Below, piece after piece: positions 37,698 through 45,943 of a DNA stretch of 64,000 nucleotides. The notes under the pieces were generated by a model. That model saw only the letters and a program-made list of their open reading frames with translations, searched no databases and was not told the DNA's origin. How positions within the stretch are numbered: the stretch's first letter is position 1; every line of letters starts with the position of its first letter. A program made the position numbers and the translations under genes. The stretch is from an uncultured Clostridia bacterium (lineage in GTDB: Bacteria > Bacillota > Clostridia > Christensenellales > UBA1242), in contig CALWNC010000004.1 of the NCBI GenBank assembly GCA_944382715.1, forward strand, positions 1 through 64,000, written 5' to 3'.

Positions 37698-37726
37698 AGT
37701 GTAAACTAAATCGCGTTTTTTGTCAA
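37698..37726 (-). promoter_or_regulatory. Promoter of ruvCAB, predicting a leaderless message
   Basis: Minus strand: -35 TTGACA (37721-37726), 17-base spacer, -10 TACACT (37698-37703). Only 7 bases separate the -10 box from the ruvC ATG. Confidence 0.78.
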
Positions 37727-37749
37727 TCTAAAAATAAAACAATAAAAAA

Positions 37750-37795
37750 ACACTTCTAGCATGCAAATATCTATTATTTACAAAGCCAAAAGTGT
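37750..37795 (-). terminator. Rho-independent terminator of yebC
   Basis: An 11-bp stem including two G-U pairs (ACACTTTTGGC with GCTAGAAGTGT) around a loop of about 24 bases, followed by a run of seven T on the minus strand. Confidence 0.65.
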
Positions 37796-37805
37796 AAATT
37801 GTAAA

Positions 37806-38546
37806 TTACTCCTCATCAAGAGCCGAAAGATCAGCATTTGTATATACTTCTTGAACATCATCTAAGTCTTCAAGCGCAACAATAAGTTTATTAATAGACA
37901 TTGCCGAATCTTTATCTAGTTCTATAGTATTTTGTGGAACAAAGGTTGCTTCACTTGATAATATTTCGAAGTTAGCCTCTTCAAATGCTTTATTTACATC
38001 GTGAAGGTTTTCAGGTTTAGTGATAACCTCATAACAATCATCTTCACTAAGCACATCTTCTGCTCCATTTTCAAGAGCAGTCATCATAACTGAATCTTCA
38101 TTTACAGAATCATTTTTTGGAATAACAATAACGCCCTTATAGTCAAACATATAGGTTACACTACCAGTTGATCCAAGACTTCCATTAAACTTATCAAAAA
38201 GATGCCTAACATCGGCAGCAGTTCTGTTTCTATTATCACTTAAGCAATCTACAATGAACGCTACACCATGTGAGCCATAACCTTCATATCTAATTGCATC
38301 ATAGTTGCCACCTTCTTCACCACCACTGGCTTTTTTTATTGACCTTTGAATATTTTCATTTGGCATATTATTTTGTTTTGCCTTTTGAATAACATCATAA
38401 AGTTTACTATTAATAGTCGGGTCAGGGCCACCCATTTTAACTGCTACTGCAATTTCACGACCAATCTTAGTGAAAATTTTACCCCTTGCAGCATCGGCTT
38501 TATTTTTTGTTGCTTGAATATTGTGCCATTTTGAGTGTCCGCTCAT
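37806..38546 (-). CDS. yebC: YebC/PmpR/TACO1-family protein
   Basis: DUF28 family. Long annotated as a transcription regulator; recent work on bacterial homologs links the family to translation of difficult (proline-rich) stretches. 246 aa. Signature start SGHSKWHNIQATKNKADAARGKIF, KASGGEEGGNYDAIRYEGYG and GSVTYMFDYKGVI are present. AGGAGG lies 7 bases before the ATG. It is monocistronic, between ruvC and the rRNA methyltransferase. Confidence 0.96.
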   Translation of the reverse strand: MSGHSKWHNIQATKNKADAARGKIFTKIGREIAVAVKMGGPDPTINSKLYDVIQKAKQNNMPNENIQRSIKKASGGEEGGNYDAIRYEGYGSHGVAFIVDCLSDNRNRTAADVRHLFDKFNGSLGSTGSVTYMFDYKGVIVIPKNDSVNEDSVMMTALENGAEDVLSEDDCYEVITKPENLHDVNKAFEEANFEILSSEATFVPQNTIELDKDSAMSINKLIVALEDLDDVQEVYTNADLSALDEE

Positions 38547-38634
38547 TTTAATTCCTCCTAAAATTTTTTTACTTAATTATTATAAAACAAGATTATAAAT
38601 TAATCAATAAAATTTTATGGGTTTTTTCTTATAC

Positions 38635-39408
38635 TTAAATTTTATCACCCTTTAAAATATACATTAAAACACTTGCTGAAACTCCAGCATTTAATGATTC
38701 CATTTGACTTTTCATAGGTAAAGAGATGCTTCTGCCCAGTTCTTTAAATTTTTCACTGACTCCCTGACCTTCATTGCCAATAACTAAGGCATAGTTTTGA
38801 TTTTGAATGCTAGTAGTAAATATGTTTACCCCATTCATATCGGCAACTAAAAGTTCAATTTGATTTTTTGTGCAGTAATTAATGATTTCCTTTTCAGTCA
38901 TTCTATAGATATCTAAATAAAAAATTCCACCACTAGAACTTCTAATGACCTTTGGTGAGTACACATCGACAGTATCAATTAATACAATAGTTTCATAACC
39001 CGTTGCAGCAGCCGTTCTAATAATAGTGCCCAAATTACCTGGGTCTTGAATTCTGTCAAGTATAATGAAAGGTTGGTTTTTTTGGGGTTCAAACTCCCCC
39101 GTCTCTTTCATATAAACTTCTGCAATAATTCCCTGTGGAGAGATATTTTCTGATATACTGGCAAAAACTCTATCTGTTGTTTTAATAACCCTTCCATCAA
39201 ATTTATTCAAAATGTATGCGAAATTATCTATTTTTGATTCCTCAACAAAAATCTTATCTATTTCAAATGCACCACACACTGCTTCATAGACAAGTTTTTC
39301 ACCATCAATCAAAAATTTACCATGAAATCTTCGATGTTTTTTATCGTTTAAACTTCTAGCCTCTTTTACATTTGCGTTATCAAGACTTGTAATTACTTCA
39401 CCCTCCAT
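38635..39408 (-). CDS. SpoU/TrmH-family RNA 2'-O-methyltransferase
   Basis: SPOUT-fold methyltransferase modifying rRNA or tRNA ribose, cytoplasmic. N-terminal substrate-binding domain (KHRRFHGKFLIDGEKLVYEA), then knot motifs: DPGNLGTIIRTAAATG (motif 1, about residues 125-140), VIGNEGQGVS (motif 2, about 207) and SLPMKSQMESLNAGVSASVL (motif 3). 257 aa. Resembles YsgA/TsnR-type proteins encoded near infC-rpmI-rplT in Firmicutes. AGGAGA precedes the ATG, and the rplT terminator ends only 12 bases upstream of the start codon. Confidence 0.93.
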   Translation of the reverse strand: MEGEVITSLDNANVKEARSLNDKKHRRFHGKFLIDGEKLVYEAVCGAFEIDKIFVEESKIDNFAYILNKFDGRVIKTTDRVFASISENISPQGIIAEVYMKETGEFEPQKNQPFIILDRIQDPGNLGTIIRTAAATGYETIVLIDTVDVYSPKVIRSSSGGIFYLDIYRMTEKEIINYCTKNQIELLVADMNGVNIFTTSIQNQNYALVIGNEGQGVSEKFKELGRSISLPMKSQMESLNAGVSASVLMYILKGDKI

Positions 39409-39424
39409 AGTCTCTCCTATAAAA

Positions 39425-39451
39425 AAAACTTAATACGATTCGTATTAAGTT
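39425..39451 (-). terminator. Rho-independent terminator after rplT
   Basis: A perfect 12-bp stem (AAACTTAATACG/CGTATTAAGTTT) with a 3-base loop followed by TTTTTTT on the minus strand. It sits immediately before the ribosome site of the methyltransferase gene, so that gene relies on read-through or an internal promoter. Confidence 0.92.
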
Positions 39452-39462
39452 TGAGCTCCCCA

Positions 39463-39819
39463 TTATTTGTTAAGAGCAGATTTAGCTTGCTCGCAAACTT
39501 TTGCAAAAGCATTTTTATCAGATACAGCAAGGTCAGCAAGTACCTTTCTATTAAGTTCAATATTTGCAAGCTTGAGTCCATGAATAAGATTGCTGTATGA
39601 AAGACCATTAACTCTTGCTTCAGCGTTAATTCTAACAGTCCATAATCTTCTAAAATCTCTCTTTTTAGCTTTTCTACCAACATATGCGTAGTTGCCACTC
39701 TTCATTACAGCTTGACGAGCAACCCTATAAAGCTTACTTTTAGAACCATAATAGCCTTTTGCGGCTTTTAAAATCTTATTGCGTTTTTTATGTGCATTTA
39801 CACTTCTTTTAATTCTCAT
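39463..39819 (-). CDS. rplT: 50S ribosomal protein bL20
   Basis: Early-assembly large-subunit protein and, in Firmicutes, the repressor of its own infC-rpmI-rplT operon. 118 aa with the basic start [29 protein letters not shown] and [17 protein letters not shown] blocks. It lies 19 bases after rpmI. Confidence 0.99.
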   Translation of the reverse strand: MRIKRSVNAHKKRNKILKAAKGYYGSKSKLYRVARQAVMKSGNYAYVGRKAKKRDFRRLWTVRINAEARVNGLSYSNLIHGLKLANIELNRKVLADLAVSDKNAFAKVCEQAKSALNK

Positions 39820-39838
39820 TACCTTTTCCCCCTTCTAA

Positions 39839-40039
39839 TTAGTCCTGATTACCTACAAGGCTCTTAACGGTTTTAATTTGTTTACCTTCAACATAAGCCC
39901 CTTGACGAAGCCTTCTCTTTCTTCCAGTTTCTTTTGTTGAAAGCAAATGTCTCTTATTTTGATGACCTCTCTTAACTCTGCCATTTGCAAGAACTATAAA
40001 TCTCTTTTTAGCAGCACTACTATTTTTTTGTTTTGGCAT
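39839..40039 (-). CDS. rpmI: 50S ribosomal protein bL35
   Basis: 66-aa basic ribosomal protein. Start MPKQKNSSAAKKRFIVLANG, central KRGHQNKRHLLSTKETGRKR and C-terminal VKSLVGN match the family. GAGG is placed 8 bases before the ATG. Middle gene of infC-rpmI-rplT. Confidence 0.98.
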   Translation of the reverse strand: MPKQKNSSAAKKRFIVLANGRVKRGHQNKRHLLSTKETGRKRRLRQGAYVEGKQIKTVKSLVGNQD

Positions 40040-40090
40040 AATAAATTTCCTCCTATAACCTAAATAATAAAATGAAAATTTGGCAAATCG

Positions 40091-40618
40091 TTATTTTTTT
40101 GCATTTTTTGGAGCAAGAATCATTATAATATTTCTGCCCTCAACTTTTGCAGGTTTTTCAATAACGGCAATTTCCTGTAAACTTTCGGCAAACTTATTTT
40201 CAGTTTCAATACCTCTGTCACTATAAGCTTGTTGTCTTCCACTCATACGAATAGAAACTTTAACTTTGTCACCAGCAAGTAAAAATTTTGTTGCATTTTT
40301 TGCCTTGATGTCAATGTCGTGTTGTTCAATTGTCATTGAAAGCTGAACTTCTTTAAGTGCAACAATTTTTTGATTTTTTCGTTGCTCTTTTTCTTTTTTT
40401 GCTTTGTCAAATAAATACTTTCCGTAATCCATAATTTTGCATACAGGTGGGACAGCATTTGGGGAAATTTTAACAAGGTCTAATCCAGCCTTATCAGCAA
40501 GGTCGTTAGCTTCTCTTGCACTCATAATTCCAAGTTGTTCACCATTAGAGCCAACTACTCTAACTTCTGCGTCACGAATATCCGAATTTATTTGCGTTTC
40601 ATGTGCTTTTACTGCCAT
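40091..40618 (-). CDS. infC: Translation initiation factor IF-3
   Basis: Keeps ribosomal subunits apart and proofreads the initiator codon. N-terminal domain (NSDIRDAEVRVVGSNGEQLG), linker rich in Lys/Glu (KAKKEKEQRKNQK) and C-terminal domain (DIDIKAKNATKFLLAGDKVKVSIRMSGRQ). 175 aa. The start is ATG with GGAG 4 bases upstream, not the rare ATT/ATC used in some bacteria. It is preceded by a leader of about 200 bases with an intrinsic terminator. Confidence 0.98.
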   Translation of the reverse strand: MAVKAHETQINSDIRDAEVRVVGSNGEQLGIMSAREANDLADKAGLDLVKISPNAVPPVCKIMDYGKYLFDKAKKEKEQRKNQKIVALKEVQLSMTIEQHDIDIKAKNATKFLLAGDKVKVSIRMSGRQQAYSDRGIETENKFAESLQEIAVIEKPAKVEGRNIIMILAPKNAKK

Positions 40619-40825
40619 AATTCTCCTAAAAATTTTATTTCACTAAAAAAGTGAGTGGTTATCGCAAAGAAATTCCACTCACTATATATAATATCCAAAA
40701 TTCATACTGCATAAATAAAGACAAGCTCTATTTATGCCAAAATTTCGGGAAACAATCATTATATATTTAACCAAGACAAAATCTCTCATTCGCTTGGTGG
40801 AAAGTGTTCTTTCTCTTCAATAAAC
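40619..40825 (-). promoter_or_regulatory. Ribosomal-protein-type leader with attenuator upstream of infC-rpmI-rplT
   Basis: A 5' leader of about 207 bases from the predicted start near 40825. Its end holds a strong intrinsic terminator: a 9-bp stem at 40650-40658/40675-40683 (AGTGAGTGG/CCACTCACT on the minus strand) with six T after it, only about 30 bases before infC. In Bacillus, L20 binding to the equivalent leader favours premature termination. The same logic is likely here, though I have not shown the L20 site. Confidence 0.8.
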
Positions 40826-40831
40826 ATTGGT

Positions 40832-40860
40832 ATTTTATCATATAAAAAATTATTTGTCAA
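40832..40860 (-). promoter_or_regulatory. Sigma-A-type promoter of the infC operon
   Basis: Minus strand: -35 TTGACA (40855-40860), 17-base spacer, -10 TAAAAT (40832-40837) preceded by TGA (extended -10). Confidence 0.88.
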
Positions 40861-40963
40861 TTATTTTTTTATTTTTTATACAAAATTTCTCTAAACTAAT
40901 TTTATTTTGAAACAATTATAACAAAAATTTTAAGATTGTTGCCACAAATAAGATATTTAAAAA

Positions 40964-41437
40964 TCAATTTTCCATGATATTACAAACATCAATCCACTCT
41001 TTCGCATTTGAGTATTTTTCAAGTTCATCAGTAGTAAGTTCAATGGCACTATTTCCACTTCCAGCTGCTGGGAAAACTGTATTAAATCTTTTCAAAGAAA
41101 TATCCAAATACACAACTACCCCATCATTAATGGCAAATGGACAAACTCCTCCAATACTATGGCCAATTAAAGGTTCAACCTTGTCAGGTGAAATCATCTT
41201 TGCCTTTACTGAAAATTTTTGCTTAAATTTTTCATTTGAAATTTTTGAATCTCCAGCAGTAACTATTAATATTGGGGTTTCTTCCACCATAAAAGAAATA
41301 GTCTTTGCAATTCTTTTTGGCTCACAGCCTATTGCCACAGAAGCCTCTTCAACTGTTTTGCTAGAAACATCAAATTCTAAAATTTTGTTTGCCAATCCAA
41401 ACTTATTAAAATACTCTTTTACTTTTGCAATAGACAT
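40964..41437 (-). CDS. YbaK/EbsC-family aminoacyl-tRNA deacylase
   Basis: Trans-editing fold that hydrolyses mischarged tRNAs. 157 aa with the family pattern EASVAIGCEPKRIAKTISFM (catalytic-region Lys), SIGGVCPFAIN (about 92-102) and FPAAGSGNSAIELTTDEL. The ATG directly abuts the thrS stop codon, so it shares the T-box-controlled thrS message. That suggests, but does not prove, a link to threonyl-tRNA quality control; most relatives act on Cys- or Ala-tRNA(Pro). Confidence 0.88.
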   Translation of the reverse strand: MSIAKVKEYFNKFGLANKILEFDVSSKTVEEASVAIGCEPKRIAKTISFMVEETPILIVTAGDSKISNEKFKQKFSVKAKMISPDKVEPLIGHSIGGVCPFAINDGVVVYLDISLKRFNTVFPAAGSGNSAIELTTDELEKYSNAKEWIDVCNIMEN

Positions 41438-43363
41438 CTAATTTTCCTCAATCCTTTTTTGGTCAATATCTTCTTTTATCATTTTATAAACATCGTCAAA
41501 AGACAAATCCTTAATCTCTTCTCCATTTCTCTTTCTTATAGAAATTGTATTACTACTTGCCTCATTTTCACCAAGAATCATCATATATGGAACTTTTTGA
41601 AGTTGTGCATTTCTAATTTTATAGCCAATTCTTTCATCAGAATCATCAATTTTAACTCTAAATTCATCAAATTTTTGAGCAACCATTTTTGCATATTCAT
41701 TTGATTTCTCAGAAACGGGAATTATTTGAATTTGAGTTGGTGCAAGCCAAGTTGGAAGATGTCCTTTAGTTTCTTCTAAAAGAAAAGCTATAAACCTGTC
41801 AAGTGAACCAAGTATTGCACGGTGAATTACAACTGGACGAACTCTTTGATTATTTTCGTCAATATATTCTAATTCAAATCTTTCAGGTAATTGATAATCA
41901 AGTTGAACAGTTGAAAGTGTAATGTCGTGACCAATTGCAGATTCAACTTGCACATCAATTTTTGGACCATAAAAGGCAGCCTCTCCAAGTGCCTCATAAT
42001 AATCTGCCCCACTCTTTTGTAAGATGTTTCTTAGAGCAATTTCACTCTTTTCCCAAAGTTCGTCATTGCCAAAATATTTTTCTTTGTTGTTTACATCTCT
42101 AAGTGAAAGTCTAAATTTGTACTTTTTAAAACCAAAGTCTTTATAAACATCTAAAATCAAATCAATTACGCCTTTAATTTCACTTTCAATTTGGTCTGGT
42201 CTACAAAAAATATGACAGTCATTTTGAGTGAATGCTCTAGTTCTTTCAATTCCAACCAGTGTACCACTAGCTTCATATCTAAAATCATTTGCAATCTCTG
42301 CAAGTCTTAAAGGCAAATCTCTATATGAATGTTGGAAACTTTTAAAGATTACCATATGATGAGGGCAATTCATAGGACGAAGTACATAACCTTCATCTTC
42401 CACTTGCATTGCAGGGAACATACTTTCTTGATAATGGTCCCAGTGTCCTGAAGTTTTGTAGAGATTAATATTACCAAGTGATGGAGTCATAACATGCTTG
42501 TAACCAAGAGCAAGTTCTTTGTTCATTATATAGTCATTTAAAGTTCTTCTTAAAATAAAACCATTTGGTAACCAAATAGGAAGTCCACGACCAACAAGTT
42601 CATTAAACATAAAAATTCCAAGTTCCTTGCCTATTTTTCTATGGTCTCTTTCCATTGCTTCTTGTTGTTTTTTGAAATACTCGTCGAGTTCACTTTTTTT
42701 ATCAAATACAACGCCATAAATTCTAGTAAGCATTTTATTTTTACTATCACCTTTTAAATATGCCCCAGAAATCTTTGTAAGTTTAAAAAACTTAACCATT
42801 CCCGTAGATTTTAAGTGAGGTCCACGGCAAAGCTCAGTATATTCACCTTGAGAATAAGTAGCAATCTTTTCATTTTCAGGTAGACTTTCAATAATCTCAA
42901 CTTTGTATTGCTCACCTGCATCTTTCATAATTTTTAATGCTTCTTTCCTTGTAACTTCTTTTCTCACAATTTCAAAGTTGGCCTTTATAATTTTTTTCAT
43001 TTCGTCTTCAATATCTGACAAATCTTCATTTGAAATTGGGGTTTTAAAGTCAAAATCATAATAAAAACCCTCTTTTGTTGCAGGTCCTACCCAGCACTTA
43101 GCAGTTGGAAAAATCTTTTTAACGGCTTGTGCCATTATGTGTGCCGTTGTATGTCTTAAAACTTCTGCATATTCTGGGCTTTTATTTGTAATAATTTCTA
43201 GTTCACAGTCATTAAAAAGTTTTAAGTTTAAATCAACAAGCTCTCCATTAATCTTTCCACAAACAGCAAATCTTGCAAGTCCATCAGAAATTGATTTTGC
43301 AATGTCTAAAACCGAAACTCCTTCATCATACTCTCTAACTTCATCTCTAAGCTTAATTTTCAT
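41438..43363 (-). CDS. thrS: Threonyl-tRNA synthetase
   Basis: Class II synthetase, 641 aa. N-terminal TGS domain, editing domain with HTTAHIMAQAVKKIFP and a conserved CRGPHL-type motif (LCRGPHLKSTG), and catalytic core with PMNCPHHMVIFKS (zinc Cys/His), FRYEASGTLVGIERTRAF and HRAILGSLDRF. The C-terminal anticodon-binding domain is complete. Upstream is a T-box leader whose UGGA acceptor-pairing bases fit tRNA-Thr. Confidence 0.99.
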   Translation of the reverse strand: MKIKLRDEVREYDEGVSVLDIAKSISDGLARFAVCGKINGELVDLNLKLFNDCELEIITNKSPEYAEVLRHTTAHIMAQAVKKIFPTAKCWVGPATKEGFYYDFDFKTPISNEDLSDIEDEMKKIIKANFEIVRKEVTRKEALKIMKDAGEQYKVEIIESLPENEKIATYSQGEYTELCRGPHLKSTGMVKFFKLTKISGAYLKGDSKNKMLTRIYGVVFDKKSELDEYFKKQQEAMERDHRKIGKELGIFMFNELVGRGLPIWLPNGFILRRTLNDYIMNKELALGYKHVMTPSLGNINLYKTSGHWDHYQESMFPAMQVEDEGYVLRPMNCPHHMVIFKSFQHSYRDLPLRLAEIANDFRYEASGTLVGIERTRAFTQNDCHIFCRPDQIESEIKGVIDLILDVYKDFGFKKYKFRLSLRDVNNKEKYFGNDELWEKSEIALRNILQKSGADYYEALGEAAFYGPKIDVQVESAIGHDITLSTVQLDYQLPERFELEYIDENNQRVRPVVIHRAILGSLDRFIAFLLEETKGHLPTWLAPTQIQIIPVSEKSNEYAKMVAQKFDEFRVKIDDSDERIGYKIRNAQLQKVPYMMILGENEASSNTISIRKRNGEEIKDLSFDDVYKMIKEDIDQKRIEEN

Positions 43364-43390
43364 ATGTTCCTCCTAATAATTATATTTGGC

Positions 43391-43596
43391 ATAAAAAAAC
43401 CTTATGCCATAATTAGACATAAGGACGATTTTTATATCGTGGTTCCACCTTACTTCGTTGATAGTTCAACCTCATTAAATATTTAGATGTATAAAATGTA
43501 GCTGGTTTCAATTACAAACTTAATGAAAGAGCTTTCAGCCCACGACTCTTTCTCTCTGAATCAGTCTTTGTAACCTACTTGTTCTACAAGTGTATA
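43391..43596 (-). promoter_or_regulatory. T-box leader of thrS
   Basis: Contains the T-box sequence AAGGTGGAACCACG at 43438-43451 (minus strand). The UGGA within it pairs with the NCCA end of an uncharged tRNA having discriminator U, as in Thr tRNA. A downstream terminator stem (CCTTATG/CATAAGG, 43400-43406 with 43418-43424) ends in TTTTTTT. A GAAACCA segment in stem I offers ACC, a Thr codon, as specifier. Starved threonine should therefore raise thrS and ybaK expression. Confidence 0.93.
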
Positions 43597-43602
43597 ATAA
43601 AT

Positions 43603-43630
43603 ATTATATTCGCTAAAATAAATTTGTCAA
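43603..43630 (-). promoter_or_regulatory. Sigma-A-type promoter of thrS
   Basis: Minus strand: -35 TTGACA (43625-43630), 16-base spacer, -10 TATAAT (43603-43608). Start near 43596, at the 5' end of the T-box leader. Confidence 0.85.
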
Positions 43631-43653
43631 TATTTTATTCGAATTTTTGGAAT

Positions 43654-44391
43654 TTAATTTAAATAATAAATCTTATCAGTAAAAATATCATTTAAAAGTT
43701 TAACTACCACATCATCGTTTTCAATTTCTAATTTTTTTAGATTAATTTTAACGGGATTTAGCCTTACTATTTCTGTAAAGAAGTTTGAGTATCCATCAAA
43801 ATCTCTCTTAAAACATTTAGTACCCGAATACTGTTTTACCTTTATATTTTTTCTTCCAATAATTACATTAGCCGTAATTAAATAGTTGTCTGACGATAAA
43901 GTTAAGTATTTAAGAACTTCAATCATAGATTCTGAGCTATAAAGCACTTGATTTTGATTGATTATTGTTGCAGTCTTTATCCATCTACTTTTAAGTGAGC
44001 CAAGTTTGAAATAGTAAAAACTATCAACTAGTACCTCATTTTTCATCTCAATTTGTCTTTTTATAATTTCAGTGTCTATCTCTGAGTCAAAGATTGAAAT
44101 TGCCTTTAAAAATGACTGACTAATAATATTTTGTTCAACAAGCTGTAAATTTTCTTTAAAGAAATTAAACTTATAGTCGTCAATTATCATAAAAACAATA
44201 AAATCTAGAATCTTTGACTTATAAAATTCTTTCTTTTTATCTGGTACGGCAATGGCAAAATAGCTTCTTCCAAAAGAGTTTTGCTTAATTGCAAGACCTT
44301 TATCGTTTTTTATCTCGTCTTTTAATTTATCATAAAGTTCTTGGATATAATGTTGTTTACACAAAGTCGTGCTAATAGAAAGTTCGAACAT
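43654..44391 (-). CDS. ytxC: YtxC-like protein
   Basis: 245 aa, no catalytic motif that I recognise. Pattern and position match YtxC (putative sporulation protein), which sits immediately upstream of thrS in Bacillus. It has hydrophobic stretches (ILDFIVFMIIDDY) in an otherwise soluble sequence, a middle DTEIIKRQIEMKNEVLVDSFYYFKL block and FKRDFDGYSNFFTEI near the end. GAGGT lies 11 bases before the ATG. The assignment is moderate and rests partly on synteny. Confidence 0.65.
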   Translation of the reverse strand: MFELSISTTLCKQHYIQELYDKLKDEIKNDKGLAIKQNSFGRSYFAIAVPDKKKEFYKSKILDFIVFMIIDDYKFNFFKENLQLVEQNIISQSFLKAISIFDSEIDTEIIKRQIEMKNEVLVDSFYYFKLGSLKSRWIKTATIINQNQVLYSSESMIEVLKYLTLSSDNYLITANVIIGRKNIKVKQYSGTKCFKRDFDGYSNFFTEIVRLNPVKINLKKLEIENDDVVVKLLNDIFTDKIYYLN

Positions 44392-44466
44392 TTATTGTTT
44401 TACCTCAAAACTAGTTTATGCTAAGAAATAAAAAATTACTCACAATTTCTAATGTTAGACAAATTT

Positions 44467-45072
44467 TTATATCCAGTGCCTATATTTTGCAAAAATTTCT
44501 TCTCGAGAAGTTTTTGATAGTGCACTGCTGCTACTACTAGTTTTTTCAATTCTAACATCGTACTTTCTAACCATTTTTTCAAGAACAATTCTATCCACAA
44601 GAGTTACCCCCGTTTCAAGTGCCAAATTTTCTGCCTCTCTTGAAAAATAATTATTAGTTATAACCATAGCATCGTATATTTTATAATGCTCCCTACCTGC
44701 AACAATCTCTTGAACTGCCTTTACACCTACAGTATGATTATAACATTTTGCTTGAACAATAGATTGTTTTCCTTTTTTAGAAATTATAAGATCAACTCCA
44801 TAATCTCCACTTAATTTTGTAAGAGTCACTTCAAATCCCATATTTTCAAAAAGCGACTTTAAATATTGCTCAAACTCCCTTCCTGATAGAAAATCTAATT
44901 GAGAAATATTATAAACCTTAATTTTCTCAGCATTTATTTTGTCCAATTTAGATTTTTTTATCTTTTCATTTATTAAATAAGCAATAACTAATGGAAAAAG
45001 AATAATTTTCAATAAAATTCTCAAAAATCTCTCAAAAAAACTCGTCTTATTTTTGTATTTTTGCTTCTCCAT
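44467..45072 (-). CDS. Membrane-anchored Mrr-like restriction endonuclease domain protein
   Basis: PD-(D/E)xK nuclease-fold protein. N-terminal basic segment and membrane helix (about residues 16-35), then the Mrr_cat core: SGREFEQYLKSLFENMGFEV, GDYGVDLIISKKG (Asp) and IVQAKCYN (QxK), followed by VQEIVAG and DAMVITNNYFS. The start at 45072 (ATG) gives 201 aa; an in-frame TTG 18 bases upstream falls in the promoter region. There is no ribosome site, and a TATTAT box 6 bases upstream with TTGATT 16 bases further suggests a leaderless message. No modification methylase is nearby, so a restriction role is uncertain. Confidence 0.82.
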   Translation of the reverse strand: MEKQKYKNKTSFFERFLRILLKIILFPLVIAYLINEKIKKSKLDKINAEKIKVYNISQLDFLSGREFEQYLKSLFENMGFEVTLTKLSGDYGVDLIISKKGKQSIVQAKCYNHTVGVKAVQEIVAGREHYKIYDAMVITNNYFSREAENLALETGVTLVDRIVLEKMVRKYDVRIEKTSSSSSALSKTSREEIFAKYRHWI

Positions 45073-45193
45073 AAAAATATAATATAACAAAAATAAAAAA
45101 AATCAAAATAGATACAAATTTTTGCTTTGAATTTTTGACAAAATATTATAATATATATAAAGGAAATTAACTAATAATCATTGTGAGGAAAAT

Positions 45194-45913
45194 ATGATAA
45201 TAGCAATTGATGGAACTTCGGGTTCGGGTAAATCAACAATAGCAAAATTACTAGCAAAAAATTTTAAATTTGGATTTTTTAGTGCAGGTGAACTTTATAG
45301 AGCCATAACTGTAAAGGCACTAAATCTTCACATAAGCGACAGTGAAGACGATAAACTGAAGTATATAATAGAAAATACAAATATTCAGTATTCATTTAAT
45401 GGCGTGAATAATGTTATGATACTTGATGGGATTGATATAACCGATAAACTGCATACAGAAGAAGTTAGTAACTTTGTATCAAAATTATCTTGTAAATTAT
45501 TTGTTCGCGAATATGTTAGAAAATTACAAAGAGAAACGGCAAAGTACAATGAAAATATTGTTATGGAAGGAAGAGATATTGGCTCAGTAATTTTCCCTGA
45601 TGCCGATTTTAAAATCTTTGTTGATTGCAAAATTGAAACTCGTGCTAAACGCCGTATGGCAGACTATATTAAGCTTGGAGAAAATGTTAAGCTTGAAAAT
45701 GTAATTGAGGATTTAAAGGAACGCGATTATAGAGATATGCATAGAGAAATTTCTCCTTTAGTTATGCCAGAAAATTCTTTTTTGCTTGACACAAGTTTAA
45801 ATGATGTCCAGACCAGTTTGGACCTTATCTATAAAGAAATGATCAGAAGAAATCTTATTACAATGGACTTTTTAAATGAAAGAGGATTAAAACTTCTAAA
45901 CCCAAACGATTAA
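45194..45913 (+). CDS. cmk: Cytidylate kinase
   Basis: Phosphorylates CMP and dCMP with ATP. 239 aa. P-loop IDGTSGSGKST (about residues 5-15), NMP-binding GELYRAITVKAL, EGRDIGSVIFPDADFKIFVD and RAKRRMADY (lid region) match the family. Ribosome site GAGGAAAAT precedes the ATG. A TTGACA (45135-45140) with a TATATATAAA stretch downstream is a plausible promoter. It stands alone on the plus strand and ends at a terminator shared with the convergent gene. Confidence 0.97.
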   Translation: MIIAIDGTSGSGKSTIAKLLAKNFKFGFFSAGELYRAITVKALNLHISDSEDDKLKYIIENTNIQYSFNGVNNVMILDGIDITDKLHTEEVSNFVSKLSCKLFVREYVRKLQRETAKYNENIVMEGRDIGSVIFPDADFKIFVDCKIETRAKRRMADYIKLGENVKLENVIEDLKERDYRDMHREISPLVMPENSFLLDTSLNDVQTSLDLIYKEMIRRNLITMDFLNERGLKLLNPND

Positions 45914-45943
45914 AAAAATCTCGCTAAACTAGCGAGATTTTTT
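45913..45943. terminator. Bidirectional terminator between cmk and the sulfatase-like gene
   Basis: A perfect 13-bp stem (AAAAAATCTCGCT/AGCGAGATTTTTT) with a 5-base loop; A-run and T-run flank it so it serves both converging genes. It overlaps both stop codons' surroundings. Confidence 0.92.

Noticed and set aside
40974-41441. Plus-strand ORF of 155 codons opposite the ybaK-like gene
   Set aside because: It mirrors a well-recognised minus-strand gene, has no family pattern and no ribosome site.
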